Shown here piece after piece: positions 33,709 through 43,595 of a stretch of 49,557 nt of DNA (positions within the stretch are counted from its first letter, which is position 1; each line of letters begins with the position of its first letter). Under the pieces are notes generated by a model. The model saw only the letters and a list, made by a program, of their open reading frames with translations. It did not search any database and was not told the origin of the DNA. The position numbers were made by a program, and so were the translations under genes. Source of the stretch: CAWUIO01 sp963922455 (lineage in GTDB: Bacteria; Bacteroidota; Bacteroidia; Cytophagales; Microscillaceae); NCBI GenBank assembly GCA_963922455.1, contig CAWUIO010000043.1, positions 1-49,557 on the forward strand, in the 5' to 3' direction.

Positions 33709-33742
33709 AAAAAGTTCCTAAGTTTCGGCTTAGGAACTTTTT
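33709..33742. terminator. Bidirectional terminator between convergent genes
   Basis: AAAAAGTTCCTAAG (33709-33722) and CTTAGGAACTTTTT (33729-33742) form a perfect 14-bp inverted repeat with a 6-nt loop and T runs on both strands. It serves the SDY-repeat gene and accD. Confidence 0.93.
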
Positions 33743-33762
33743 GGTATTATAGGCGATCCGGC

Positions 33763-34605
33763 TTATTTGAGCATGCGGTACACGCGGCTGAGCTTGGTTT
33801 TAAGCTCCTTCCGGTCTACTATGAAGTCTAAAAAGCCGTGTTCAAGCAAATATTCTGAAGTTTGAAAACCTTTGGGCAGGTCTTTGCCGATAGTTTCCCG
33901 GATTACCCGTGGCCCCGCAAAACCTATGAGTGCCTGGGGTTCAGCCACGTTCATATCCCCTAGCATGGCACAGGATGCCGAGACTCCACCGGTTGTAGGA
34001 TCGGTCATCAAGGAAACATACGGTAACTTAGCCTCGCTGAGTTTTAAAAGTTTGGCCGAGGTCTTGGCCATTTGCATCAAAGACAAGCCCCCTTCCATCA
34101 TCCGGGCCCCACCCGAGCGGGAGATAAGCAGGAAGGGGCATTTTTGCTCTATGGCGTAATCTACGGCACGGGCAATTTTCTCTCCCATAACCGAACCCAT
34201 AGATCCCCCAATAAAGGCAAAATCCATGCAAGCGATGACCAAGGGCATCTCTTCCATCGTACCGTAGGCGGTTCGGATAGCGTCTTTGAGGTGGGTTTTT
34301 TCCTGGGTTTGCCGGATCCTTTTGGCATATGGCTTCGAGTCGTGAAACTCTAAGGGGTCGGCAGACACCAGATTTTCGTTGAGTTCCTGGTATTCACTCT
34401 GATCAAAAAGTATCTGAAAATACGCTTCAGATCCGATCCGTTCGTGATAATTACAGGAAGAGCAGGTAAAAAGGTAGTTTCGGTGTTCCCGGGAGGGCAT
34501 CATATTTTTGCACTCGGGGCATTTATACCAAAGCCCATCCGGGGTTTCTTTTTTATTGGCAGTAGGGGTGACAATCCCTTTTTCTTTTCGGCTAAACCAA
34601 GACAT
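33763..34605 (-). CDS. accD: Acetyl-CoA carboxylase carboxyltransferase subunit beta
   Basis: A 280-residue subunit that, with AccA, transfers the carboxyl group from biotin-BCCP to acetyl-CoA to make malonyl-CoA for fatty acid synthesis. An N-terminal zinc ribbon has cysteines 29, 32, 48 and 51. The crotonase-like core includes 'GGSMGSVMGEKIARAVDYA', 'SRSGGARMMEGGLSLMQMAKT' and 'DPTTGGVSASCAMLGD'. Length is normal. It follows the class I aldolase gene by 174 nt on the same strand. ATG at 34605. Confidence 0.97.
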   Translation of the reverse strand: MSWFSRKEKGIVTPTANKKETPDGLWYKCPECKNMMPSREHRNYLFTCSSCNYHERIGSEAYFQILFDQSEYQELNENLVSADPLEFHDSKPYAKRIRQTQEKTHLKDAIRTAYGTMEEMPLVIACMDFAFIGGSMGSVMGEKIARAVDYAIEQKCPFLLISRSGGARMMEGGLSLMQMAKTSAKLLKLSEAKLPYVSLMTDPTTGGVSASCAMLGDMNVAEPQALIGFAGPRVIRETIGKDLPKGFQTSEYLLEHGFLDFIVDRKELKTKLSRVYRMLK

Positions 34606-34779
34606 ACCACAATAATTAAGTTTTCGGGCCGGAAACTTATTCTAATCCAATTTCGTAGCCTATGATTTTTCTAAAAGGTGGTCAAAGGTAGGAAAAAAGC
34701 CTTCAATAGCCTGGAAGAATTCGATAAATTTTTAAGTTTACGAATTTCCGTGCCTTGAAGGCTTCTCTAAAATAGCGTA

Positions 34780-35853
34780 TTAGGCAATATCAATACGATC
34801 TTCTAAGTATACATCTTGGATCAAATTTAACAATTCAATCCCTTCATTCATCGGTCTTTGGAAAGCTTTACGGCCTGAAATCAGTCCCATACCCCCGGCG
34901 CGTTTATTAATTACCGCCGTACGAACGGCATCGGCAAAGTCGGAAGCCCCGCCAGAAGCTCCACCGGAGTTAATGAGGGGGGCGCGGCCCATATAACAGT
35001 TGGCTACTTGGTAACGGCACAGGTCGATGGGGTGATCAGAGCTCAATTCTGTATAGATACGCTCATCTAATTTACCATAGCTAGACCCTCCGGTATTCAA
35101 GGCTTTGTAGCCTCCGTTAATTTCGGGTAATTTTTGCTTGATGATATCGGCCTGGATGGTAACTCCTAAGTGATTGGCCTGGCCTGTCAAGTCGGCTGAG
35201 ATATGATAGTCTTTTCCGTCAATTTTGAAGGCCGAATTTCGCATGTAGCACCACAAGATGGTAGCCATGCCCAAGGAACGGGCTTCTTCAAAAGCCTCGG
35301 CTACTTCTACAATCTGGCGATTAGACTCTTCTGAACCAAAATAAATGGTAGCACCAACGGCGGCGGCCCCTAAATTCCAAGCATCCTCTACGGTACCAAA
35401 CATGATTTGGTCAAAGGTATTTGGATAGGTAAGCAATTCATTGTGGTTTAATTTGACGATAAATGGTATCTTGTGGGCATATTTGCGGGACATCAGAGCC
35501 AAGTTACCAAATGTGGTAGCTACGGCATTACAACCTCCCTCAATAGCCAATTTCACAATGTTTTCCGGGTCAAAGTAAATAGGGTTTTTGGCAAAAGAAG
35601 CCCCGCCTGCGTGCTCAATTCCTTGGTCAATAGGAAGAATAGAAAGGAAGCCGGTATTTGCCAATCGTCCATTACCCATCAAGGCTTGAAGGCTGCGTAA
35701 GACCTGGGGAGAGCGGTTGCTAATCCCGAATACCTCATCAACAAAGGTGGGATTGGGTAGGTGCAACATGTCTTTAGAGATCGTTTCGGACTTGTGATTG
35801 AGTAATGAATCTGCGTGATCACCCAATAATTCTACAATCTTATCGTATGCCAT
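34780..35853 (-). CDS. fbaB: Class I fructose-bisphosphate aldolase (DhnA type)
   Basis: A 357-residue aldolase of the DhnA/archaeal class I type, which cleaves fructose 1,6-bisphosphate through a Schiff base. Recognised by 'LSILPIDQGIEHAGGASFAKNP', 'GGCNAVATTFGN', 'FIVKLNHNE', and the C-terminal 'GGASGGASDFADAVRTAVINKRAGGMGLISGRKAFQRP' phosphate-binding region. The Schiff-base lysine is not assigned with certainty. Long N-terminal segment (about 60 residues) as in bacterial members. ATG at 35853. Confidence 0.92.
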   Translation of the reverse strand: MAYDKIVELLGDHADSLLNHKSETISKDMLHLPNPTFVDEVFGISNRSPQVLRSLQALMGNGRLANTGFLSILPIDQGIEHAGGASFAKNPIYFDPENIVKLAIEGGCNAVATTFGNLALMSRKYAHKIPFIVKLNHNELLTYPNTFDQIMFGTVEDAWNLGAAAVGATIYFGSEESNRQIVEVAEAFEEARSLGMATILWCYMRNSAFKIDGKDYHISADLTGQANHLGVTIQADIIKQKLPEINGGYKALNTGGSSYGKLDERIYTELSSDHPIDLCRYQVANCYMGRAPLINSGGASGGASDFADAVRTAVINKRAGGMGLISGRKAFQRPMNEGIELLNLIQDVYLEDRIDIA

Positions 35854-36013
35854 GGCAAAAATATTTTGATGACTAGTTACTTTAAAAAAACAATTACCTC
35901 GTAAACCCGGATAAAATGCCCATAATACCCAATTTTAGGTAAGGACCGGCTTTTGCCCAACGGTTTCCAAAAGGCCAAAATAACAAGGTTTATTAAATAA
36001 TTTACGGAATCCT

Positions 36014-36949
36014 ATGAATTTCTCCCCCAGTCGAGCCCGGCACCTGATGATGGTGCGTCCCGCGATGATCGGATACAATGAATGGACGGCCTCCAATAAT
36101 TCTTTTCAAAACCCCGATACCCTGGAAATTAAACGGGAAAAACGCCAAGAACTCGCCTTAGAGGAGTTTGAGCAATTGCTAGAAAAAATCCGAAAAGCCG
36201 GGATAAACGTGCATGTTTTTCAGGATACTTTAGACCCTATCAAGCCGGATGCTGTATTTCCCAATAATTGGGTATCTTTTCACCAGGATGGCCGGGTAGC
36301 CCTATACCCCATGTTTGCCCCCAACCGTCGGAGCGAAAAGCGACCTGACATCCTAGAATCCCTCTCCGGCCCCTTTGAAGTAAAAGAAGTGATTGATTGG
36401 AGCTCCTCCGAAGAGGCCGAAGAGTTTCTGGAAAGTACCGGTAGTATGGTTTTAGACCGTAAAAACCGCATCGCCTATGCCGCCTACTCCTCCCGGACTC
36501 ACCCCCAAGCCTTCCAGAGGTTTGGGGATGTATTTGAGTACGAACTCCTGGGTTTTGAAGCCTTGGACTACCGCGGTATTCCCATCTATCATACCAATGT
36601 GATGATGAATATCGGGGAAAAATATGCCATCGCTTGCCTGGATATTGTAAACCAGGATTCAGAAAAAAAGAAAATCATCCATAAATTACAAAACACCGGC
36701 CACGAAATCATCCCGATTAGTGAGCAACAAATGGGAAATTTTGCTGGGAATATGTTGGAGGTGGAAAATAATCAAAGTGAAGCCTTTTTGATCATGTCGG
36801 AACGTGCCTTTCAGGCTTTAGACGCCACCCAAATCCAGAAGATTGAGCAATACGCCCAAATAATTTATAGTCCACTCACCACTATCGAGCACAATGGAGG
36901 GGGCAGTGCCCGGTGCATGCTGGCAGAAATTTTTCTTCCGGAAAAATAA
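36014..36949 (+). CDS. ctlX: Citrulline hydrolase/arginine deiminase-related protein CtlX
   Basis: A 311-residue guanidino-modifying (amidinotransferase fold) enzyme. The 'DAVFPNNWVSFHQDGRVALYPMFAPNRRSEKR' region is typical of the CtlX group, and the catalytic cysteine is Cys301 in 'GGGSARCMLAEIF'. CtlX proteins are proposed to act in citrulline use, breaking down the ureido group. No other arginine or citrulline genes are next to it. ATG at 36014. Thymidylate synthase follows after 91 nt, probably with its own promoter. Confidence 0.85.
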   Translation: MNFSPSRARHLMMVRPAMIGYNEWTASNNSFQNPDTLEIKREKRQELALEEFEQLLEKIRKAGINVHVFQDTLDPIKPDAVFPNNWVSFHQDGRVALYPMFAPNRRSEKRPDILESLSGPFEVKEVIDWSSSEEAEEFLESTGSMVLDRKNRIAYAAYSSRTHPQAFQRFGDVFEYELLGFEALDYRGIPIYHTNVMMNIGEKYAIACLDIVNQDSEKKKIIHKLQNTGHEIIPISEQQMGNFAGNMLEVENNQSEAFLIMSERAFQALDATQIQKIEQYAQIIYSPLTTIEHNGGGSARCMLAEIFLPEK

Positions 36950-37040
36950 ACGTATATTTGAAATTAGCTGAAAATAAAACTGTACCCCAAGCCCTACTTT
37001 TATCCCTTTGGTTTGGATTTCATAACCTCATAAGCACACT

Positions 37041-37835
37041 ATGGAGCAAGCATACCTGGATTTGATCCGGCATATCCTTGAGAACGGTACCCGCAAGGAA
37101 GACCGTACCGGAACGGGCACCTTGAGTGTCTTTGGCCACCAAATGCGCTTTGACCTGAGCCAAGGCTTTCCCCTGGTCACCACCAAAAAAATACATTGGA
37201 AATCCATTGTCCACGAACTCCTCTGGTTTTTACAAGGAGATACCAATGTAAAATATTTGCAAGAAAATGGCGTGAGTATCTGGGATGAGTGGGCCGACGA
37301 ACAAGGAGAATTAGGCCCTATTTATGGTTTCCAATGGCGTAATTGGCCCAGCCCCCAAGGAAACATGGACCAAATTGCCCAAGTACTAGACCAAATACGA
37401 AATAATCCCCATTCCCGACGGATTATGGTAAGCGCTTGGAATGTGAGCGACATTCCCCAGATGAAGCTCCCTCCCTGCCACGTACTCTTTCAGTTTTATG
37501 TGGCCCAAGGAAAACTGTCCTGCCAATTGTATCAAAGAAGTGCCGATGTCGGCTTAGGCATCCCCTTCAATATTGCCTCCTATGCCCTACTTACCCAAAT
37601 GATCGCCCAAGTGTGCCGACTGGAAGTGGGTGACTTCGTCCATACCTTAGGCGATGCCCATATTTACCTCAATCATATAGAAGGTCTGGAAAGTCAACTG
37701 GAAAGAACCCCGTATCCCAGCCCGCTCGTAGAGCTCAATCCGGATGTAAAAGAACTCTTTGACTTTACTTACCAGGATATAAAATTGCTCAATTATCAGT
37801 ATCATCCCCGAATAAGTCTACCGGTAGCCGTATAA
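37041..37835 (+). CDS. thyA: Thymidylate synthase
   Basis: A 264-residue ThyA, the same length as the E. coli protein. It methylates dUMP to dTMP using methylene-tetrahydrofolate. Catalytic Cys146 in 'LPPCHVLFQFYV' falls at the E. coli position. Also seen are 'DRTGTGTLSVFGHQMRFDL', 'QRSADVGLGIPFNIASYALLT' and the folate-site 'HIYLNHIEGLESQL'. ATG at 37041. Confidence 0.98.
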   Translation: MEQAYLDLIRHILENGTRKEDRTGTGTLSVFGHQMRFDLSQGFPLVTTKKIHWKSIVHELLWFLQGDTNVKYLQENGVSIWDEWADEQGELGPIYGFQWRNWPSPQGNMDQIAQVLDQIRNNPHSRRIMVSAWNVSDIPQMKLPPCHVLFQFYVAQGKLSCQLYQRSADVGLGIPFNIASYALLTQMIAQVCRLEVGDFVHTLGDAHIYLNHIEGLESQLERTPYPSPLVELNPDVKELFDFTYQDIKLLNYQYHPRISLPVAV

Positions 37836-37930
37836 GGGACGAAATTTCTGCTAATTTTTCTAGATTATTTCAGTATTTTCATATGTTTGTTCTCATTAAT
37901 CAAACGAACTTTTGACAAAACCCATATCCA

Positions 37931-38827
37931 ATGAACTACTCAAGCTTTGCAATGGCCTGCGTTCGCAACTTTTTGTTCGCTTGTCTGGTAGCTTTTGCTG
38001 CCTGTGAATCGGCTAACAATAATGACACAGACGAAGACACCAGTACGGTATCTGATGATCCGGTAACCCAAAATATTCAGAAAGTACTTACCGATGTGCC
38101 CGAGCCCTCTGAGATCCCGTACCAACTCAGAGCAACCGGAGCCGATTTTGACGAAAATCTGCCCAATCAACCCGCAAAAGTTGATCAATACAAAACTACC
38201 AACAACAAAGCTGCTTTGAACTTGGGAGTGTATGCCACCGATGTAGGATATGTATCCGTGTATGAAAAAGTACAAAATGCCATCAACTATATCGAAGCCG
38301 TTGAAGGTTTGGGCGATCAATTGGGTATTTCCAATGCCTTAGATCCTCAAATGCAAGATCGCTTCAAAAACAACCTGTCTAATGTTGACTCATTGACTTC
38401 TATTGTAGATGAAGCTTTAAAGTCTTCCGACCAGTACCTTAAAGATAATGAGCGTAACAGCATCGCCGCTATGATCTTTGCCGGAAGCTTTGTAGAAGGT
38501 TTGTATATTTCTACGCAGTTGGTCGATACCTACCCCGAAGACCTTCTTCCCGAAGAAGCTAAAAACGAAGTTTTATTGGGAATTGTACGCTTGATTACAG
38601 AGCAAGATAAGCCCCTTAATGATCTTTTAGCTGCCTTAAAAGGCCTAGAACAAGATGATGAAGTGAGCAGTTTGGTAAGCCAATTTGAAGAGTTGGCGGC
38701 CTTGTACAAGGAGTTAAACATCCAGGAAAAAATTGAGAAAAACCAAGGCGACCTTATCTTAACCGATGAAACCATCAAAGGTATTACCGGAAAAGTAAAA
38801 GAAATCCGAGACGGCATCGTAGGATAA
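37931..38827 (+). CDS. Conserved Bacteroidota-type lipoprotein, unknown function
   Basis: A 298-residue lipoprotein with lipobox FAAC (cysteine 25) followed by an acidic, disordered linker ('ESANNNDTDEDTST'). From residue about 55 the protein is almost all helical and acidic ('ALNLGVYATDVGYVSVYEKVQNAINYIEAVEGLGDQLG'). I know of similar helical lipoproteins in this phylum with no assigned role. It is followed by repeat copy H after 47 nt. The first ATG (37931) gives a long n-region; the ATG at 37952 is an alternative. Confidence 0.75.
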   Translation: MNYSSFAMACVRNFLFACLVAFAACESANNNDTDEDTSTVSDDPVTQNIQKVLTDVPEPSEIPYQLRATGADFDENLPNQPAKVDQYKTTNNKAALNLGVYATDVGYVSVYEKVQNAINYIEAVEGLGDQLGISNALDPQMQDRFKNNLSNVDSLTSIVDEALKSSDQYLKDNERNSIAAMIFAGSFVEGLYISTQLVDTYPEDLLPEEAKNEVLLGIVRLITEQDKPLNDLLAALKGLEQDDEVSSLVSQFEELAALYKELNIQEKIEKNQGDLILTDETIKGITGKVKEIRDGIVG

Positions 38828-38874
38828 TTTCTTCCAATTTATCATTTGGAGGGTTTATCGCTAGAAAATAATCA

Positions 38875-39002
38875 GGGGCTTGCCCGCGCTAGTACATTTG
38901 CTTGCAATATATCAAATGCGGCTGGCGCGGGCCGGGCTCTCGCTACTCGCCTGCCCCCCGCGAGGCCTTGACGGGCTCAAACAGGCCGCTCCATCCCTAA
39001 CG
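38875..39002 (-). repeat. Structured intergenic repeat, copy H
   Basis: Nearly full copy of about 128 nt on the minus strand. Its 3' stem CCCGCGC/GCGCGGG and central hairpin GCCT/AGGC are intact, but the 5' end reads CGTTAGGG rather than GCTTAGGG, which breaks the outer GCUU/AAGC pairing. It is the one full copy that departs from the outer-stem rule. The following 39003-39314, upstream of the ABC gene, is AT-rich and holds no gene that I can see. Confidence 0.85.
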
Positions 39003-39314
39003 GGGTATGCGCAGGCGCACAAGTCTTTGCAATGACATTTCAAACGGGTAATTTATCTTGAATTCGTATTTTTTTTAAAGTGCTGAAAATCAGAAAATTA
39101 CAAGTAATGTCATAGGTAGCCAGTAATGCTCTCTTTTTCCGAAAAGCCTCCTAATTCAAAGAACTTTATACTTGAATTTTTGGCAAGTTCCATAAAATTT
39201 ACCTAAGCAATCCAGGCCTTGATAGGAATTTTATCAACGCTTTTTTATTTTTACATAGAAGTGGCAAAATTTGCCTTTACTTTTTTTCCTTCATTGAACT
39301 GATAAAATCGCTCT

Positions 39315-42300
39315 ATGAGTGAAGCGGTACTTAAATCTATAATTCAGCTTTTAGCCTTATCTGCTACCGTCGACGGGAAGGTGAGTGACTCTGAAAGGAA
39401 AGTAATCTACGATTTTATCTACGAAAATCTGGGTGATGATCTGGCCAAAGCTTTTATATCCCTTTTCAATGAATACGCGGAAATCGCCATTGCCGGTAAT
39501 ATCGAGCCAGTCAATATCTGTAACCGTATCAACATTGAGCTCAACCAAAAACAAAAAATTGTTGTTCTTTTTCACCTCTTGGAGCTCATCAGTGTAGATG
39601 GCCGCATTAAAGAGGAAGCCGTAGATTTTGTAGATACCGTAGCCCAAGCCTTTAATATAGACGAACACGAATACCATATCATCAAAGCCTTTGTAACCGA
39701 CGAAGACGCTCTTAATTTGGGCTTTGGTAATATCCTGGTCATCACCGACCAAAACGTGGGCAGCAATGTAAAACATATTCACAAGCCTGGCCTTTCGGCT
39801 ACCATTGGCATCCTCCGCATTCCCACCCTGGAAATGTACATGCTCAAGTACTTCGCCGGAGATACCAATACATTTCTTAACGGTTTACTCTTAAAAGACC
39901 GCCATATTTACCCTTTCTCCAATGGTTCTGCTATTCGGAATGATTTAATCACCCCTATTTATTATAGCGATGTGGTTAGTCAGTTTCTACAAGAAAGTGA
40001 CCAATCTCGTATTACTTTTGAGGCCAAGCACGTGTACTTTACATTTCCCGGAGGGAAAATTGGCCTCCGAGACATCAACGTAGCTGAAGAATCGGGCCGT
40101 CTGGTGGGAATTATGGGAGCCAGTGGTTCTGGTAAATCTACCCTACTCAATGTACTCAATGGCAACGAAATCCCCATAGGTGGGAAGGTTACCATCAACA
40201 ATATCAATGTGCACGATGAGGAGGAAAAAGAAAAAATCAAAGGGGTCATCGGCTATGTCCCCCAAGATGATCTTCTCATTGAAGAACTGACCGTGTTTCA
40301 GAATATGTACTTTGCCGCCAAACTCTGCTTTGGCAATTATAGTGAAGATCAAATCGTAGAACTGGTCAATCGTACCCTCCAAAATCTAGGCCTTCTGGAA
40401 ATTGCCGACCTCAAAGTAGGAAGTGCCTTGCAGAAAACGATCAGTGGTGGCCAAAGAAAGCGCCTGAATATTGGTTTGGAGCTACTGCGCGAGCCCCAAG
40501 TCATGTTTGTAGATGAGCCCACCTCTGGCCTGTCTTCCAGTGATTCGGAAAATATCCTGGATTTACTCAAAGAACTTTCCCTCAAGGGCAAACTTATTTT
40601 CGTAGTAATTCACCAACCGTCCTCTGATATCTTTAAAATGTTTGACCGCTTGGTCATACTCGATGTGGGAGGGTATCAAATTTATTACGGCAACCCCATT
40701 GAGGCAGTCACTTATTTCAAGCGCTTGGCCAACCTGGTTAACCCCGACGAAGGGATTTGCCCCAATTGCGGGAACGTAAACCCCGAACAAATCTTTAATA
40801 TCATCGAGGCCAAACTGGTCGATGAATACGGTAGGTATACCAAAGAAAGAAAAACATCCCCGGTGCAGTGGCGAAAAAACTACGAAGAGTACACCCCACC
40901 CTACAAGGTTAAAACCAACGAAGAAATCCCCGAGAGCCCTTTAAGCATACCCAAACGTTCCAAACAGCGTAAGATTTTCACCACCCGGGATTTCTTGGCC
41001 AAGTTGAGTAATACCCAGTACATGTTCATTAGCTTACTGGAGGCACCACTTCTTGCCCTCATCTTAGCCTACATTGTCCGCTATTACCATATTGACCACT
41101 CCATCGGCCGGGATACCTACGTGTTTAGTGAAAACATAAACATCCCCGCTTACATCTTTATGAGTATTATCGTCTGCCTCTTTATTGGCCTTACGGTAAG
41201 TGCCGAGGAGATTATCAAAGATGCCAAAATACTCAAGCGAGAAGCCTTCCTACACCTCAGCCGAAGCAGTTACCTACAATCCAAGATTGGGATACTATTC
41301 GGTTTTTCGGCTATCCAGACTTTAAGTTATGTACTGATTGGCAACTGGATCTTAGATATAGAAGGGATGAACTTTGCCTATTGGTTGGCCTTGTTTTCTA
41401 CGGCTTGTTTTGCCAATATGCTCGGCCTGAATATCTCTTCCACGTTCAGTTCGGTTATTACGATTTATATCGTAATACCTGTGCTACTCATACCCCAACT
41501 AATTTTGGGCGGGATTGTCGTTAAATTTGACGATATCAACCCCCACCTAGCCTCCGAAAATAAAGTTCCCATCATCTCGGAGATCATGGCCTCTCGCTGG
41601 GCTTTTGAAGCCATCATGGTCTCGCAGTTTAAAGACAACCCCTTCGAGCGTGAGTTTTATCCCTACGACAAAGAAATGGCCAATGCTGAGTATGGCAGTG
41701 TATATTATGTGCCCAAGATTGAGTCTTTGGTGTCTTACTGTATCAACCATTTCAACAGTCCTGACCCCGAAATTCAGTTCAATATCACGCAGAAAATTAT
41801 CATTCTCGAGCACGAAATGGCAAAAAGGGTAGACAAACAACCCGCGTTCAAACAGAGTAGATTGGAAAATCTGCACCCAGAACGAATTGATATCAGCACC
41901 TTGGAGTATGTCAAAGACTATTCGGTTAAATTGAAGAAGTACTATGTGCGTCGCTATAATCAATTTAGTAAACGCAAAGACGCCCTGGTTTCCAAGATGA
42001 CCCAAACCGAAGAAGGCCGGGAAGCCTTTTTAGACCGATCAAGGCGCTATCATAACTTGGCCGTGGCTACCCTAGTCAAAAATTCCAATGAGGTAAACCG
42101 CATTGTGCAAATCAATGGTAAATTAATCCGAAAAATTAATCCTGTATTCCTCGATCCTCCCGCGAGCCACAACCCAATAGCCGTACGCTCCCACTTTTTT
42201 GCCCCCCGGAAGCACTGCGCCGGCTATTACATGGATACCCTGTATTTTAATGTTCTCGTTATCTGGTTCATGACGCTAATCTTGTATATAACCCTGTATT

Positions 42301-42377
42301 ACCGGGTATTCCGAGAGTCTTTGCGCGTATTTACTGTACTATATTCCCGCCGACGTCCCCGTCGTGGTCGCGGCTAA
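39315..42377 (+). CDS. TerB-like/ABC ATPase/ABC-2 permease fusion protein
   Basis: A 1020-residue half-transporter. Residues about 1-120 resemble a TerB-type helical domain ('LLALSATVDGKVSDSERKVIYDFI' and 'SVDGRIKEEAVDFV'). After a beta-rich linker comes an ABC ATPase: Walker A 'GASGSGKST' (about 267), Q-loop 'VPQDD', signature 'ISGGQRKR' (about 376), Walker B 'VMFVDEPTSG' and H-loop 'VIHQPS', in the eukaryote-like WHITE/ABCG arrangement. A 'CPNCGNVNPEQIF' knuckle lies at about 485. Membrane helices occupy about 575-770, a long soluble region follows, and a last helix lies at about 980-1005. The substrate is unknown. sbcD follows after 28 nt. Confidence 0.85.
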   Translation: MSEAVLKSIIQLLALSATVDGKVSDSERKVIYDFIYENLGDDLAKAFISLFNEYAEIAIAGNIEPVNICNRINIELNQKQKIVVLFHLLELISVDGRIKEEAVDFVDTVAQAFNIDEHEYHIIKAFVTDEDALNLGFGNILVITDQNVGSNVKHIHKPGLSATIGILRIPTLEMYMLKYFAGDTNTFLNGLLLKDRHIYPFSNGSAIRNDLITPIYYSDVVSQFLQESDQSRITFEAKHVYFTFPGGKIGLRDINVAEESGRLVGIMGASGSGKSTLLNVLNGNEIPIGGKVTINNINVHDEEEKEKIKGVIGYVPQDDLLIEELTVFQNMYFAAKLCFGNYSEDQIVELVNRTLQNLGLLEIADLKVGSALQKTISGGQRKRLNIGLELLREPQVMFVDEPTSGLSSSDSENILDLLKELSLKGKLIFVVIHQPSSDIFKMFDRLVILDVGGYQIYYGNPIEAVTYFKRLANLVNPDEGICPNCGNVNPEQIFNIIEAKLVDEYGRYTKERKTSPVQWRKNYEEYTPPYKVKTNEEIPESPLSIPKRSKQRKIFTTRDFLAKLSNTQYMFISLLEAPLLALILAYIVRYYHIDHSIGRDTYVFSENINIPAYIFMSIIVCLFIGLTVSAEEIIKDAKILKREAFLHLSRSSYLQSKIGILFGFSAIQTLSYVLIGNWILDIEGMNFAYWLALFSTACFANMLGLNISSTFSSVITIYIVIPVLLIPQLILGGIVVKFDDINPHLASENKVPIISEIMASRWAFEAIMVSQFKDNPFEREFYPYDKEMANAEYGSVYYVPKIESLVSYCINHFNSPDPEIQFNITQKIIILEHEMAKRVDKQPAFKQSRLENLHPERIDISTLEYVKDYSVKLKKYYVRRYNQFSKRKDALVSKMTQTEEGREAFLDRSRRYHNLAVATLVKNSNEVNRIVQINGKLIRKINPVFLDPPASHNPIAVRSHFFAPRKHCAGYYMDTLYFNVLVIWFMTLILYITLYYRVFRESLRVFTVLYSRRRPRRGRG

Positions 42378-42405
42378 TATTTTCATTCCTAAACATTTCC
42401 TGGCT

Positions 42406-43560
42406 ATGAAAATCCTGCATACGGCCGACTGGCACTTAGGCAAATCATTCAATAATTACAATCTCTTAGAAGACCAAAGGCTTGTCTTACAAGGCTTCGT
42501 TGACATCATTGACCATAATAAACCCGATGTTATCTTGTTGGCAGGTGATATTTATGACCGGTCCGTCCCCCCAGCCGATGCCATCAGCCTCTTTGACGAA
42601 GTGATGAGTCAAATTATCTTAGACCGGGGAATCCCAGTCATTGCTATTGCCGGTAACCACGATAATCCCGACCGCATCAATTATTGCAATTACTTGCTCA
42701 AACGTCAAGGCCTCCACATTTTTGGAAGTTTAGCCATCCCTTTGCCCTCCGTTGTCTTGGAAGACGAATACGGCCCCATCCACTTTTATCCCATCCCCTA
42801 TACTGAGCCCGAAGTCTTACGCTATCTACTTAAAGATGAAAACATGCGCAGCCACGCGAAGGTAATGGATACCCTCACCCATTTGATAGAGGAGCAACAT
42901 CCCGCGGGGCAACGGAAAGTACTGATCGGTCACGCTTTCCTGGCCGGGGGAGTCGAGAGTGAATCCGAAAGGCAACTATTAGTAGGAGGAGCCGCCCAAA
43001 TATCGCCTCATACTTTTAAAGATTTTGATTATACCGCTATGGGGCACCTCCATCAGCCCCAAGCTTTCCTAAACGAAAAAGTGCAATATGCGGGCTCTCT
43101 CCTAAAATATTCATTTTCGGAGGTTCATCATCGCAAAGCAGTTGTCCTGATTGATATGGATGCTTCCGGTGCCGTGAAAACCCAAAGAATACCCCTTAAA
43201 GCCCATAGAGACGTACGAAAAATCAAAGGGACCATCCAAGACCGAAAGTTTGTCGCTGATGGAGAAAAGGATGAGGCCAATGCTGAAGACTTCGTGGAGG
43301 TAAGCCTACTCAACGATGACATTGTTCCCAATGCCATGCAGATTGTTCAAGAAAGCTATCCCCACGCCATGGCCCTCAAATGGCCCGAGCTCAATCGTAG
43401 CCTCAACCAACGTCAACTTACCTCCGAAAGCCTCCATAAAATGAACGAAACCGAGCTTTTTAATACGTTTTATGAGCGTTTTATCGGCAAACCCATGAAT
43501 GAACCCAAAGAAGAAATAGTAGATAAAACCCTCAAAAAAATTCGTAAATTAGAGGAATAG
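42406..43560 (+). CDS. sbcD: Exonuclease subunit SbcD (Mre11 family)
   Basis: A 384-residue metallophosphoesterase that forms the SbcCD nuclease, cutting hairpins and DNA ends. The five phosphodiesterase motifs are visible: 'DWHLG', 'GDIYDR', 'GNHDNP', 'GHAFLAGG' and 'GHLHQPQ'. A capping domain follows from about residue 270. I start at the ATG at 42406 so that the protein begins 'MKILHTADWHLGK', as in the family; an upstream in-frame GTG overlaps the ABC gene. sbcC follows after 35 nt. Confidence 0.96.
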   Translation: MKILHTADWHLGKSFNNYNLLEDQRLVLQGFVDIIDHNKPDVILLAGDIYDRSVPPADAISLFDEVMSQIILDRGIPVIAIAGNHDNPDRINYCNYLLKRQGLHIFGSLAIPLPSVVLEDEYGPIHFYPIPYTEPEVLRYLLKDENMRSHAKVMDTLTHLIEEQHPAGQRKVLIGHAFLAGGVESESERQLLVGGAAQISPHTFKDFDYTAMGHLHQPQAFLNEKVQYAGSLLKYSFSEVHHRKAVVLIDMDASGAVKTQRIPLKAHRDVRKIKGTIQDRKFVADGEKDEANAEDFVEVSLLNDDIVPNAMQIVQESYPHAMALKWPELNRSLNQRQLTSESLHKMNETELFNTFYERFIGKPMNEPKEEIVDKTLKKIRKLEE

Positions 43561-43595
43561 ACCCAGCTTAAACTCCCTGAACCTAAGCGTTTTGT

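Noticed and set aside
39315..39700. Tellurium resistance operon
   Set aside because: Only a TerB-like domain fused to a transporter is seen. No TerC, TerD or TerZ genes are near.
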